DNA of 24,244 nucleotides. Origin: a virus. The stretch spans positions 1 to 24,244 of the IMG/VR virus record IMGVR_UViG_3300007735_000512; one strand, given 5' to 3'. Position numbers and translations under genes: made by a program. This document shows, piece after piece, positions 1-7,918 of the stretch. Below the pieces are notes generated by a model. The model saw only the letters and a list, made by a program, of their open reading frames with translations. It did not search any database and was not told where the DNA came from. The stretch's first letter is position 1, and every line of letters starts with the position of its first letter.

Positions 1-2900
1 CACAACTGAATCGTGATAATCCAGTTTCGGATCCAAAGGCAGCAGCATCATTTGCTCTCTCAAGTCCAATCGGTCAGGTTGTTGTTGATGATCCACAGAG
101 TAGCATTACAAGAGAGAGTTTAAGTAAGGGTCTGGTTGATTTTGGTGTGGGTATTGGTCTCACTGATATTGTATCTTCGGCAACTGGAATTGCACACACA
201 TTTCATACTACAATTGATCACGGATTTAATCCGATTACATCTGTTGGTATTACAAGCACTGGTCTTGCTTATGGTGGAGGATCCGGAGGAGTTGAAAATC
301 TTTATAATGCAAGATTAGTCGGATTTGCAGGATCAACCACAGGAGCAAATGCAACGGCAAGAATCACTGTAAATGCATCTGGATCGATTACTGCAATTAA
401 GATTATTGATGGTGGTTCTGCATATGGAATTGGAAATACTCTTGCGGTGGTTGGAGTCGCAACAACATCTGGATTCGTTCAAGGTTATGTAACTGTAACT
501 GGAGTTCATAATCATATTGGAGAATGTCTCACGGTTGCCGGAGTTGTTCCTGCTGCTCTGGATGGTTATAATGGTGCTTATAAAATCACTGGTATTGCAA
601 CCGGAAATATAAAACAACTTCAGGTTGAATCTGCAAGAGCATTTACGACTGGATCTTCAACTGGAATTGGAGTTACTGTAACTGCATATTCACGAGCAAT
701 TAATGCAGGGAAATCAATTGATATTACTACACTTGCTTATAATAATGTAACTGGAATCTCAACGATTACCACGATTCAGAATCACGGATTATCAGTTGGG
801 AATAAAATTACCATCGGTGGAGCAGACTCTTCTCTCTTTAATTCAGATTTTCTGGTTAAAAAAGTCAATAGTCTGGTTCAATTCGAAACCTTTGTTGGAA
901 TCGGAACCACATCTCCGGTCACCACAGGAACAAAAACAATCTATATCAAGGCATTTGGATCACAGGGAGGAACAGTTACTCCGGAAGATGAGAATATTGC
1001 CGGAAGATTAGAACCACAATATGCAGGGATTACAACAACTCTTTCTTCTGCAATTAATACTGCAACGGTTGATAACTTTAACATACAAAATATCACTAGT
1101 TTAGATTTAAATATTGGAGATTATTTACTGATTGATTCTGAAATAATGAGAATCAAAACAACAGTCACAGGAAACCCTGTTTTTGTTTTTAGAGGGATTT
1201 ATGGAACGAATGCATCTACTCACGATAATGGTTCTGTTGTTCGTAGAATTAAACTTCGTCCGATTGAATTAAGAAGACACTCTATTATTCGTGCATCTGG
1301 ACATACATTTGAGTATGTTGGATTTGGTCCAGGAAACTATTCTACGGCATTCCCAGATCGTCAAGATAGAGTTCTATCAGATCAAGAAGAACTGCTCTCA
1401 CAATCCACCAAAGTGAATGGTGGTCTGGTTGTATTTACAGGAATGAATGATCGTGGTGCATTTTATGTGGGAAATAAGAAAGTAAACTCTGCAACAGGAC
1501 AAGAACAGGTCTTTGATTCTCCGATTCCGACTGTGACCGGAGAAGATATTTTGACCGGAGTGAGTGTCGGATTTGATGCTCTGACTCCTCTTGAAATTTC
1601 AGTTTCTCGTTCGATTCGTGTTGAGGGTGGAACAGACGGAACACTCATCTCTGAATTTGATGGTCCAGTAATCTTCAATCAAAAGATTACCTCAAATGCA
1701 CCTGATGGAATTGAGGCAAATAGTATTTTCCTTCAGGGAGATGCAACAGTATCACGTAAGTATACAGTTGGAGTCACACAACCAACAGTTTCAGGGAATC
1801 CTGGAGATATTGCATATTATGCAGACCCAAATCGGGGTGGATATGTTGGTTGGATTTATACTCTAGAAAATGATTGGTATCGTTTTGGAAATATAAGCAT
1901 TTCTGAAACCGAAAATCATATGATTTTTGATCGTGTTGGAATTGCGACTACCAGTGCAGGAACCGATACATTTAGAATTGGTGCAGGTTCTTCACTCTTC
2001 TCTGTGGATGTGACGGGTGGTGTTGGAATTGGAACGACTGCAAATGGATATAAACTGAATGTAAATGGAAACACAAATATTGGTGGAACAATAACTGCAT
2101 CTTATTTCTCTGGTGATGGTAGTTCTCTTACAAACCTAAATGCTGCTGCACTTGGATGGACTCAAATAACTGGAGGTATTTACAATACTGCACTGAATAA
2201 TGTTGGTATTGGTACTTCTGTTCCAAGATTTAATTTGGAACTAGGTGCAATTGGAACCTCATCAACTTCACTTTATGTGAATGGTAGAGCAGTCTTTGCT
2301 GGATTTACAACGACTCAAGATGTAGTTGTTGGTGGAATGTTAACTTCCACATCATTCCGATTGGATGGTTCATCAAGTAATATTCGTACAGGTATTATTA
2401 CTACAACAACATTAAATGTTGGTACTGGTGGAACCATAATTACAACAGACTCTACTTCTGTTGGTATTGGAACCACAGTACCAAGAGCAAAACTTGATAT
2501 AGAAGGTCATACAAGATTAAAGACATACAGTGAAAATATAGAATACTTATCGGTTGTTGCAAATCAGGTAACCATAGACCTTTCCAAGGCACAATCATTT
2601 ATTTGTACTGCAACAAGTAATATTGATCAGTTTAATCTACTCAACCCTCCTTCTGCATCCACTCAATTTACGATTAAAATAGATCAAGATTCTACAGGAA
2701 GTCGTACTGTTGGTATTGATACCTTTAAGAATTCTGTCGGAACTGCAATTCCTGTTTATTGGCCTGGTGGTGGTGTTCTTCCGATTGTAACTCCAACAGC
2801 AAATCGTTCTGATATTTACAGTTTTAAAACTTTTGATGGTAGTAATATTACCAGTGTAGGACTTTATGGAGTGGTTGTTGGTCAAAACTTTGCTAACTAA
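1..2900 (+). CDS. Large virion structural / fibre-like protein, 5'-partial
   Basis: The reading frame is open from the first complete codon at base 3, so the gene starts upstream of the window. The GTG at 147 is internal and not the start. About 965 residues are visible. They are rich in Gly, Thr, Val, Ile and Asn with almost no Cys, as in secreted beta-structured phage fibres. An N-terminal part carries GSITAIKIIDGGSAYG-type strands. A module at about residues 434-480 begins HTFEYVG and contains GGLVVFTGMNDRGAFYVGN. From about residue 675 come VGIGTT motifs, the NVNGNTNIGGTITASYF strand and the GDGSSLTNLNA motif common in cyanophage fibres. The tail ends GVVVGQNFAN. The likely role is a tail-fibre or baseplate-attached component acting outside the host cell. 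The HTFEYVG module recurs in the fibre at 12988-16554. The family is clear in style, but the exact homologue and T4 gene number are not. Confidence 0.85.
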   Translation, partial: QLNRDNPVSDPKAAASFALSSPIGQVVVDDPQSSITRESLSKGLVDFGVGIGLTDIVSSATGIAHTFHTTIDHGFNPITSVGITSTGLAYGGGSGGVENLYNARLVGFAGSTTGANATARITVNASGSITAIKIIDGGSAYGIGNTLAVVGVATTSGFVQGYVTVTGVHNHIGECLTVAGVVPAALDGYNGAYKITGIATGNIKQLQVESARAFTTGSSTGIGVTVTAYSRAINAGKSIDITTLAYNNVTGISTITTIQNHGLSVGNKITIGGADSSLFNSDFLVKKVNSLVQFETFVGIGTTSPVTTGTKTIYIKAFGSQGGTVTPEDENIAGRLEPQYAGITTTLSSAINTATVDNFNIQNITSLDLNIGDYLLIDSEIMRIKTTVTGNPVFVFRGIYGTNASTHDNGSVVRRIKLRPIELRRHSIIRASGHTFEYVGFGPGNYSTAFPDRQDRVLSDQEELLSQSTKVNGGLVVFTGMNDRGAFYVGNKKVNSATGQEQVFDSPIPTVTGEDILTGVSVGFDALTPLEISVSRSIRVEGGTDGTLISEFDGPVIFNQKITSNAPDGIEANSIFLQGDATVSRKYTVGVTQPTVSGNPGDIAYYADPNRGGYVGWIYTLENDWYRFGNISISETENHMIFDRVGIATTSAGTDTFRIGAGSSLFSVDVTGGVGIGTTANGYKLNVNGNTNIGGTITASYFSGDGSSLTNLNAAALGWTQITGGIYNTALNNVGIGTSVPRFNLELGAIGTSSTSLYVNGRAVFAGFTTTQDVVVGGMLTSTSFRLDGSSSNIRTGIITTTTLNVGTGGTIITTDSTSVGIGTTVPRAKLDIEGHTRLKTYSENIEYLSVVANQVTIDLSKAQSFICTATSNIDQFNLLNPPSASTQFTIKIDQDSTGSRTVGIDTFKNSVGTAIPVYWPGGGVLPIVTPTANRSDIYSFKTFDGSNITSVGLYGVVVGQNFAN

Positions 2901-2911
2901 AACAAAGTAAA

Positions 2912-4582
2912 ATGAAACAAACAACTTTAGATCTAAATGGCCCAATTTTAGGATTTTCTACAAATCCTCAAAATGTTACGGTCAATAATGCAGGAATAGC
3001 AACATTTGTTGGAATTGCATCTGCATACTTTATAAGTCAAAATCCAACAAACATATTTGCATCAAACACTGGAATCGTAACACATCGTTGGTATGCTGCT
3101 GGGATTGGTGCCCTATCTGATGGAACCAATACAACTTTAGGAGCAACTCTTTCTGGGACTGCAACAACAACACTAACTTTAAGTAGTGTAACAAGTCCAA
3201 CAACGAATAGAATACAATTTTTTGTAGGTGCAGATTACATACCCTCTGCATATCAGTTATCATCACCAGTAACCGCAGGAACTGGTCGTTCTACAGGAAA
3301 TGCAATTAATGAGATATTATTCTCAAATAGTGCAACATTAACAGTAAACCCCTTTATATCAATCACCGGACAACCATCAAATTCTACAGTTGCTCAAGGA
3401 CAAACAACAACATTTTCCGTAACAGCACCATCTAGTGATAATACTAATGTTGCATATCAATGGTATATTGGTGGTTCTCCAGTATCAAATGGAACTTCTG
3501 GTGGAAATACAATTAGTGGAGCAACCACAAACATTCTTACGGTGACTACCAGTTCCGGAACTCCTGCAGGAACTTCTAATGTTTTCGTTTCTGTTTCTCA
3601 TCCAACTGCAGGAAATTCTCCTGTGACCTCAAATACGGTGACTTTATCTGTCGTTGCCGCAAGACAAATTATTAATGTAGAAACTTTTAATCAAGGTAGT
3701 GGAGATGCATCTTTATCAAGTTATAATATCTTTAATGGAGAATTAACTATTGAACCATCACCTGGAGCACCACAAGGAACCGCATTTTGTTTTTATGCTC
3801 CAGAAAAAGACGTTGAGGTGTTTATAGATTTATATGCTTCTATTGGTTCTAATAATGGTGGTTACATTGGCGGTCAAGGAGGATTATCAACCATTAAAAT
3901 GACAATACAACAAAATGTTGAATATGTGATTTCCCCTTTACCTCAAGTATCTGGTGGTGCTGGTGTTTTTCTCTGGAGAAAAGCATCTCTCATTGCCTGC
4001 TGTGGTGGTGGAGGAAATGCTGGTAATGGTGGAAATGGTGGTGATGGTGGTGGAGTAAATGTTTCTGGACAAAATGGATCTGGTAGAGGTGCTGGTGTCG
4101 GAGCAAGTAGAATTTCAGCAGGAAGTCTACCTACAACTAGTGGTATTTTTGGATCTCTTGTGGGTGGAACCATTCCCCTTGCTTCTGGAGATAGCAATGC
4201 AAGTGGTACTTCTGGAGGGAGAGCTCTTGGGTGTACAAAGGGTGGTACTTCAGGATCCAATAGTTATTGGATGAATAGAGGATATTCTCCATGTCAAGAT
4301 GTAGGAAAAACTAAATTAATCAATGCAAATGGTCAAGTAGTCCCTTCTAGCACTGACACAATTCAAAGGGGACATAAAGTTGGTTATGCTATTCGTCAAA
4401 CTGCTGGAAGAGGATTAAATGGTGGTGGTAATGGAGCAAATGGTGCTACTGGTGGTGATGGTGGTGATGGTGGGGGCGGAGGAGGTGGTGGAAGTGGTTA
4501 TACCGACGGTTCGGTCACAGTGATTGCCACACGTCAAGGTGGTCATTCAGGGCAAGGAAAGGTTGTAATTAGAAAAGTATAA
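2912..4582 (+). CDS. Virion protein with Ig-like domain and glycine-rich adhesin-like tip
   Basis: This gene encodes 556 residues and starts 11 nt after the previous stop. Residues 1-140 resemble fibre-type beta structure. Residues about 147-249 look like an immunoglobulin-like domain: PFISITGQPSNSTVAQGQTT, then the central strand NVAYQWYIGG, then NILTVTTS and closing TVTLSVVAA. From about residue 355 the protein becomes extremely glycine-rich (CCGGGGNAGNGGNGGDGGG, and later GGNGANGATGGDGGDGG) and ends GQGKVVIRKV. Ig-like domains are common on phage capsids, tails and fibres, where they bind glycans or surfaces. The Gly-rich C-terminal third recalls receptor-binding tips of T4-like adhesins of the gp38 type, which form polyglycine-II sheets. 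The similarity is compositional rather than an alignment. Placement between two fibre genes supports a host-recognition role. No strong Shine-Dalgarno precedes the ATG, so it may be translationally coupled to the upstream gene. Confidence 0.75.
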   Translation: MKQTTLDLNGPILGFSTNPQNVTVNNAGIATFVGIASAYFISQNPTNIFASNTGIVTHRWYAAGIGALSDGTNTTLGATLSGTATTTLTLSSVTSPTTNRIQFFVGADYIPSAYQLSSPVTAGTGRSTGNAINEILFSNSATLTVNPFISITGQPSNSTVAQGQTTTFSVTAPSSDNTNVAYQWYIGGSPVSNGTSGGNTISGATTNILTVTTSSGTPAGTSNVFVSVSHPTAGNSPVTSNTVTLSVVAARQIINVETFNQGSGDASLSSYNIFNGELTIEPSPGAPQGTAFCFYAPEKDVEVFIDLYASIGSNNGGYIGGQGGLSTIKMTIQQNVEYVISPLPQVSGGAGVFLWRKASLIACCGGGGNAGNGGNGGDGGGVNVSGQNGSGRGAGVGASRISAGSLPTTSGIFGSLVGGTIPLASGDSNASGTSGGRALGCTKGGTSGSNSYWMNRGYSPCQDVGKTKLINANGQVVPSSTDTIQRGHKVGYAIRQTAGRGLNGGGNGANGATGGDGGDGGGGGGGGSGYTDGSVTVIATRQGGHSGQGKVVIRKV

Positions 4583-4585
4583 ATA
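4578..4585 (+). promoter_or_regulatory. T4-type late promoter TATAAATA
   Basis: TATAAATA is an exact match to the T4 late -10 element recognised by the phage late sigma factor. It overlaps the TAA stop of the preceding gene (4580-4582). Transcription would begin about 6 nt downstream, giving a leader of roughly 25 nt before the ATG at 4617. The extended sequence TATAAATAATAATAACT is identical to the one at 6061. Confidence 0.8.
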
Positions 4586-4616
4586 ATAATAACTAACAGG
4601 TTGGCGTTCTCCACCT

Positions 4617-6065
4617 ATGTCTGCGATTAATAAGAATTTCGTCATAAAAAATGGATTAGAGGTTAATAATAATCTCATTTTTGCCGATATTGTAACTGAT
4701 AAGGTTGGTATTGGTACCACAAATCCACAATACACTCTTCATGTTAGTGGTGGAATTGGTGTAACTAATGCCTATGTGAGTGGTATTGGTACAATTGTTA
4801 CCTTACAAAGTACTACAGGAACAATCACCAATCTAACAGCAACCAATTTATCTGTTGGTGTTGGGACCATTGGTAGTATACAATCAACTCATATTAATAA
4901 TACTGGTGTTACTACATCAACAACTCTTAATATAACAGGAACTGGAACAATTGCTGTTGGTGTTGTTACCTTTTTATCTGGAACTAATTTAAATTATTCT
5001 GGTATAGGAACAATTAATTCTCTGAATTCAACAAATGTAAATGTTTCTGGTGTAGGAACAATAGTAAATGCAAGAGTCACAAACTTAAATGTAACTGGTA
5101 TAAGTACATTTTCTTCAGTTAATACTGGAAACATTAATATTGCTGGTATTGTTACAGGGTTAAATGTTTCTGGTGTAGGAACAATAGTAAATGCAAGAGT
5201 CACAAACTTAAATGTAACTGGTGTAAGTACAATTGCATCTCTTTCAGTTACTGGTTCTACTTTTGATACTCTAGTAGTTAATAATTTCAGCACATTAAAT
5301 GGGATTACAACTTTAACTAATGCAAGAGTCACAAACTTAAATGTAACTGGTGTAAGTACATTTTCTTCAGTTAATACTGGAAACATTAATATTTCTGGTA
5401 TTGTTACAGGGCTAAATGTTTCTGGAGTTAGTACATTAGGAACAGTAAAGATTTCTTCTGGTATTATTACTGCAACATCAGGTATTGTAACTTACTTTGG
5501 TGATGGTTCTTATCTAACGGGAATTGCTGCAAATCCAACACTACAAACAGTCTTAAATACTGGAAATACTTCTACTATTGGAATGTCCATTAGTGGTATT
5601 ATAACTGCATCTAGTGGTTTTGCTGGTAATATTTCTGGTACTGCTGGAACTATTACAACACTGAATAGTACTTCTGGAACCATTACTAATATTTCTGGTA
5701 CTAATCTTAATTATTCTGGTATTGGTACCATTACTAATTTAAGTGGTGTTGCAATTAGTATTACTGGTATTGCAACTGCGCAAGATTTTGATGCACTTTC
5801 TGATGAGAACTACAAAGAAAATGTAATCACTGTCAATAATGCTCTGAATAAAGTAGAACAACTTCGTGGTGTATCATTTGATTGGAAAGAGAATGGTAGA
5901 AGTTCTTATGGTGTGATTGCACAAGAACTACAAAAGGTTTTACCAGAACTTGTACACGGAGACAATCCAAAAACAGTCAACTATAATGGTATTATTGGTG
6001 TATTGATAGAAGCAATCAAAGAACTTAAGAAAGAAGTAGAAGAATTGAAGAGTTTAATTATATAA
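4617..6065 (+). CDS. Tail fibre with C-terminal S74-type intramolecular chaperone
   Basis: This is a 482-residue fibre. Residues 1-385 are short beta-strand repeats such as GIGTI, NVSGVGTI, NARVTNLNVTGVSTF and NTGNINISGIVTG, the pattern of a trimeric fibre shaft. Residues 395-482 match the peptidase S74 / intramolecular chaperone domain: SDENYKENV, then ALNKVEQLRGVSFDW, then YGVIAQELQKVLPELV, then VNYNGIIGVLIEAIKEL and a short terminal coiled coil. In this family the chaperone drives trimerisation and then cleaves itself off before a conserved Ser, using a Ser-Lys pair. Ser395 and Lys400 are in the expected places. Nucleotide-level direct repeats inside the shaft imply recent internal duplication. 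The gene has its own late promoter at 4578. Confidence 0.87.
   Translation: MSAINKNFVIKNGLEVNNNLIFADIVTDKVGIGTTNPQYTLHVSGGIGVTNAYVSGIGTIVTLQSTTGTITNLTATNLSVGVGTIGSIQSTHINNTGVTTSTTLNITGTGTIAVGVVTFLSGTNLNYSGIGTINSLNSTNVNVSGVGTIVNARVTNLNVTGISTFSSVNTGNINIAGIVTGLNVSGVGTIVNARVTNLNVTGVSTIASLSVTGSTFDTLVVNNFSTLNGITTLTNARVTNLNVTGVSTFSSVNTGNINISGIVTGLNVSGVSTLGTVKISSGIITATSGIVTYFGDGSYLTGIAANPTLQTVLNTGNTSTIGMSISGIITASSGFAGNISGTAGTITTLNSTSGTITNISGTNLNYSGIGTITNLSGVAISITGIATAQDFDALSDENYKENVITVNNALNKVEQLRGVSFDWKENGRSSYGVIAQELQKVLPELVHGDNPKTVNYNGIIGVLIEAIKELKKEVEELKSLII
5038..5223 (+). repeat. Tandem in-frame direct repeat in fibre gene (41-codon step)
   Basis: Bases 5038-5100 are repeated at 5161-5223, apparently without a mismatch over 63 nt. 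The step is 123 nt, exactly 41 codons, so the copies encode the same peptide containing NVSGVGTIVNARVTNLNVTG. The unit is part of the fibre shaft. Confidence 0.85.
5067..5425 (+). repeat. 107-bp direct repeats in fibre shaft (252-nt step)
   Basis: Bases 5067-5173 and 5319-5425 align without gaps over 107 nt with three mismatches that I can see (A/G, G/T, T/C). The step is 252 nt (84 codons), so recombination between copies would delete or duplicate shaft segments in frame. A shorter third copy begins at 5190. Confidence 0.85.
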
Positions 6066-6068
6066 ATA
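6061..6068 (+). promoter_or_regulatory. T4-type late promoter TATAAATA
   Basis: This is an exact TATAAATA overlapping the TAA stop (6063-6065) of the S74 fibre gene, 31 nt before the ATG at 6100. It shares the 17-nt sequence TATAAATAATAATAACT with the promoter at 4578, so the match extends into the initially transcribed region. Confidence 0.8.
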
Positions 6069-6099
6069 ATAATAACTTAAGCCGAGTGATTACACGAAG

Positions 6100-6408
6100 A
6101 TGGCAATTAAAATTTCAGGAACAACTGTAATTGATGATAGCCGGAATCTTGTCAATATTAATTCTGGACTAGGTGTTGGTATTCAGTCAGGTGGAAATTC
6201 TGTTGGAACTGGTATTACAGTTCTCAACTTTGTTGGGACTGGAACTACTATATCTGTAAGTAGTGGAAGAGCTAATATTAGTGCTGGCGGTGGTGGATCA
6301 CAAACTCTTGTAGTTGGTCTTCGTACCACAGCAGCAAATATACCAATAACTTCTAGAGTTACTATTATTGGACTCCGTGGTGGTGGAACTGCAAATCTCC
6401 CTGTATAA
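6100..6408 (+). CDS. Small virion structural protein (fibre-like)
   Basis: This gene encodes 102 residues starting MAIKISGTTVIDDSRNLVNI, an opening that is common at the N-terminus of phage tail-fibre and tail-associated proteins. The remainder is low-complexity beta-type sequence (GLGVGIQSGGNSVGTG, VLNFVGTGTTISVSSGRANI, then SAGGGGSQTL), without Cys or charged clusters. It has its own late promoter at 6061 and sits directly after the fibre gene. The likely role is a short fibre or decoration protein. A specific function cannot be assigned. Confidence 0.65.
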   Translation: MAIKISGTTVIDDSRNLVNINSGLGVGIQSGGNSVGTGITVLNFVGTGTTISVSSGRANISAGGGGSQTLVVGLRTTAANIPITSRVTIIGLRGGGTANLPV

Positions 6409-6431
6409 ATTTCAAAAAAGAGGTTAAAATT

Positions 6432-6674
6432 ATGGCAGAAAGATCCCCTTTAATTTATAATCCATCAGCAAATCAACTTCAAGAAGTTTCTCTTTCTGAT
6501 GAAGTTTCTGTTGGTATCCTCAGTGCCAGATCATTTTCTACTGCAAACTTAATTCAAGATGCAGTGGTTTCACTAGCAAATTCTTCGTTTAATTATGGGA
6601 TGTTTGGTCCAGTTACTGTTGGAACCTCAGGAACAATTTTTGTTGGCGCCGGTGTATCTTTTGTAATTTACTAA
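6432..6674 (+). CDS. Small virion structural protein
   Basis: This gene encodes 80 residues, MAERSPLIYNPSANQLQEVS and onward. AGAGG at 6419-6423 lies at Shine-Dalgarno distance from the ATG. The centre contains VGILSARSFSTANLIQDAVVSLANSS, and the end is strand-rich (VTVGTSGTIFVGAGVSFVIY). Composition and position match the neighbouring mini-fibre genes, so a late virion role is likely. I do not recognise a domain beyond the fibre-like style. Confidence 0.6.
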   Translation: MAERSPLIYNPSANQLQEVSLSDEVSVGILSARSFSTANLIQDAVVSLANSSFNYGMFGPVTVGTSGTIFVGAGVSFVIY

Positions 6675-6688
6675 ATAAAGAGGTAAAA

Positions 6689-6925
6689 ATGAGCACTTTA
6701 AAAGTAAACTCAATAACAGGACGAACAGGAAACACCCCAGTTTTTACAAGAGGGGTTTTTATTTCAAACCCAACAGATCCAACAGGAATATCCATATTAA
6801 CGGTAGATACCGTTAATGTTACTGGTGTGGTTACAGCAACTAATTTTGTTGGAGATGGTCAAAATATTGAAAATCTGCCCGGCATTACGGTAACCAGAGC
6901 TTTTGCACTAACATCTATTTCATAA
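6689..6925 (+). CDS. Mini-fibre paralogue 1
   Basis: This gene encodes 78 residues, starting MSTLKVNSITGRTGNTPVF with AGAGG upstream at 6679-6683. The C-terminal half reads VNVTGVVTATNFVGDGQN then IENLPGITVTRAFALTSIS. The segment VTATNFVGDGQNIENL is one copy of the GDGSxLTNL fibre module seen in the large fibres. It is clearly paralogous to the next two genes: the same start pattern MSxxxVxSI, the same length and the same NLPG(I/V)TVxxxFA(L/I)T ending as the second copy. It probably forms a small structural or fibre-associated subunit. The function is unknown. Confidence 0.6.
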   Translation: MSTLKVNSITGRTGNTPVFTRGVFISNPTDPTGISILTVDTVNVTGVVTATNFVGDGQNIENLPGITVTRAFALTSIS

Positions 6926-6930
6926 AAACC

Positions 6931-7161
6931 ATGTCAGTAATTAAAATAGATTCAATTACTTCAAATAGAAATTCTTATAATTCTCCGGTAATTTTTCCAT
7001 ATGGTATGGAAATTGGTGCTGGATATGCATTGACATGTGCAGGTGGAATAAATATTTCAGGGGCGTGTACAGCTGTTGCTTATAGTGGGTCTGGAGAATT
7101 ATTAACCAATTTGCCTGGCGTTACAGTTAGTAAAACATTTGCAATTACCACTATTCTATAA
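6931..7161 (+). CDS. Mini-fibre paralogue 2
   Basis: This gene encodes 76 residues, MSVIKIDSITSNRNSYNSPV and onward, starting 5 nt after the previous stop and without a visible Shine-Dalgarno, so translation may be coupled. It contains YALTCAGGINISGACTAVAY, then SGSGELLTNLPGVTVSKTFAITTIL. The last 20 residues parallel the first paralogue closely. Two Cys residues distinguish it. Like its neighbours it corresponds to a single repeat unit of a long fibre, expressed as a separate protein. Confidence 0.6.
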   Translation: MSVIKIDSITSNRNSYNSPVIFPYGMEIGAGYALTCAGGINISGACTAVAYSGSGELLTNLPGVTVSKTFAITTIL

Positions 7162-7174
7162 TCAATTTAAAATC

Positions 7175-7420
7175 ATGTCAATTCTTAGAGTCGATAGTAT
7201 TGTAAATAAAACTGCAGATGGGAGACCAATTTTATCAGTTGGTGCTTCTATTTCTGCTGGTTATGCACTTACCGCTACTAATATATCAATACCAGGAAAT
7301 CTTTTTGCAACTTCATTTCAGGGAGATGGTTCTGGATTGACAAACTTAAAAACTGCGTCAAGTAACAGAGTACTTGCAATTAAAATGATTGGAGTTTGGT
7401 TTGATGATTATCGTTTTTGA
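7175..7420 (+). CDS. Mini-fibre paralogue 3, divergent C-terminus
   Basis: This gene encodes 81 residues from the ATG at 7175 (MSILRVDSIVNKTADGRPIL). The start was chosen because it matches the MSxxxVxSI opening of the two upstream paralogues; an earlier in-frame codon at 7139 lies inside the previous gene. It has YALTATNISIPGNLFATSF followed by QGDGSGLTNLK, the canonical fibre motif. The end, RVLAIKMIGVWFDDYRF, departs from the TVxxxFAxT ending of the other two. Its last codons contain the -35 box of the promoter at 7401. Confidence 0.6.
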   Translation: MSILRVDSIVNKTADGRPILSVGASISAGYALTATNISIPGNLFATSFQGDGSGLTNLKTASSNRVLAIKMIGVWFDDYRF

Positions 7421-7429
7421 TGGTATAAT
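7401..7429 (+). promoter_or_regulatory. Sigma70-type promoter TTGATG-N17-TATAAT
   Basis: The -35 TTGATG (7401-7406) and -10 TATAAT (7424-7429) are separated by exactly 17 nt. It overlaps the stop of the gene ending at 7420 and lies 70 nt before the ATG at 7499. A host-type promoter is unusual inside a late structural block. The 5' leader is A-rich and carries the near-palindrome GTGTATATATAGACAC (7438-7453). Confidence 0.65.
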
Positions 7430-7498
7430 ACCTCAAGTGTATATATAGACACATAGAATAAAAAAAAACAACAACACTTAATTTCGGAGAAAAAAATT

Positions 7499-7876
7499 AT
7501 GGCACGTCCAAACATCGTAGGACTTGGAACAATCGTAGGATTTACGACAGTTAAATCAACAACAAATTCATCTGAAACTGTTTTTCTTGATCATCCTGCA
7601 GCATCATTAAATAAAGTAATGAAAGTAAATAATATTATTGTTACAAATACAACATCATCTTCAGTAAATGCCACAATTTCTATTAGAAATGCCTCGGGAG
7701 GTGGTGGAAGCGCATTTAAATTGACAAATAGTACTCCTATTGCAGCATTTTCATCTCTTGTTGTAATTGATAAAGCATCAGCAATTTATTTGGAAGAAAA
7801 TAGAAGTCTGACTATTACATCATCAAGTGGTTCTGGACTTTTGGATGTCACATCATCATATGAAGAAATAACATAA
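7499..7876 (+). CDS. Small virion-like structural protein with its own sigma70-type promoter
   Basis: This gene encodes 125 residues, MARPNIVGLGTIVGFTTVKS and onward. A good GGAG ribosome-binding site lies at 7485-7488, 10 nt before the ATG. The sequence alternates short strands (KVMKVNNIIVTNTTSSSVNA, then ATISIRNASGGGGSAFKL) and lacks catalytic motifs. It resembles a small jelly-roll-like or neck/tail decoration protein, but no family is recognised. It is separated from its neighbours by untranslated gaps and is preceded by the consensus promoter at 7401, so it may be expressed earlier or more constantly than the surrounding fibre genes. Confidence 0.6.
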   Translation: MARPNIVGLGTIVGFTTVKSTTNSSETVFLDHPAASLNKVMKVNNIIVTNTTSSSVNATISIRNASGGGGSAFKLTNSTPIAAFSSLVVIDKASAIYLEENRSLTITSSSGSGLLDVTSSYEEIT

Positions 7877-7886
7877 TACGACAAAA

Positions 7887-7894
7887 TATAAATT
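7887..7894 (+). promoter_or_regulatory. Possible weak late promoter TATAAATT
   Basis: TATAAATT matches the late consensus in 7 of 8 positions and lies 25 nt before the ATG at 7919. AAGGAG at 7906-7911 provides a ribosome-binding site. The mismatch falls at the last base, so the call is tentative. Confidence 0.35.
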
Positions 7895-7918
7895 ACATAA
7901 AAACTAAGGAGATTAAAG

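Noticed and set aside
136-318. Short + strand frame of 60 residues overlapping the first gene
   Set aside because: Out of frame with the long open frame that runs from base 3 to 2900, and has no domain or upstream signal.
333-617. Reverse-strand open frame opposite the first fibre gene
   Set aside because: Lies wholly opposite strongly supported coding sequence, with low-complexity content mirroring the repeats and no ribosome-binding site. Other reverse-strand frames opposite the fibres (for example 4994-5386) have the same explanation.
4617-5800. CRISPR-like regularly spaced repeats
   Set aside because: Repeats lie in frame within a fibre gene, encode shaft peptides, and lack unique spacers of constant length.
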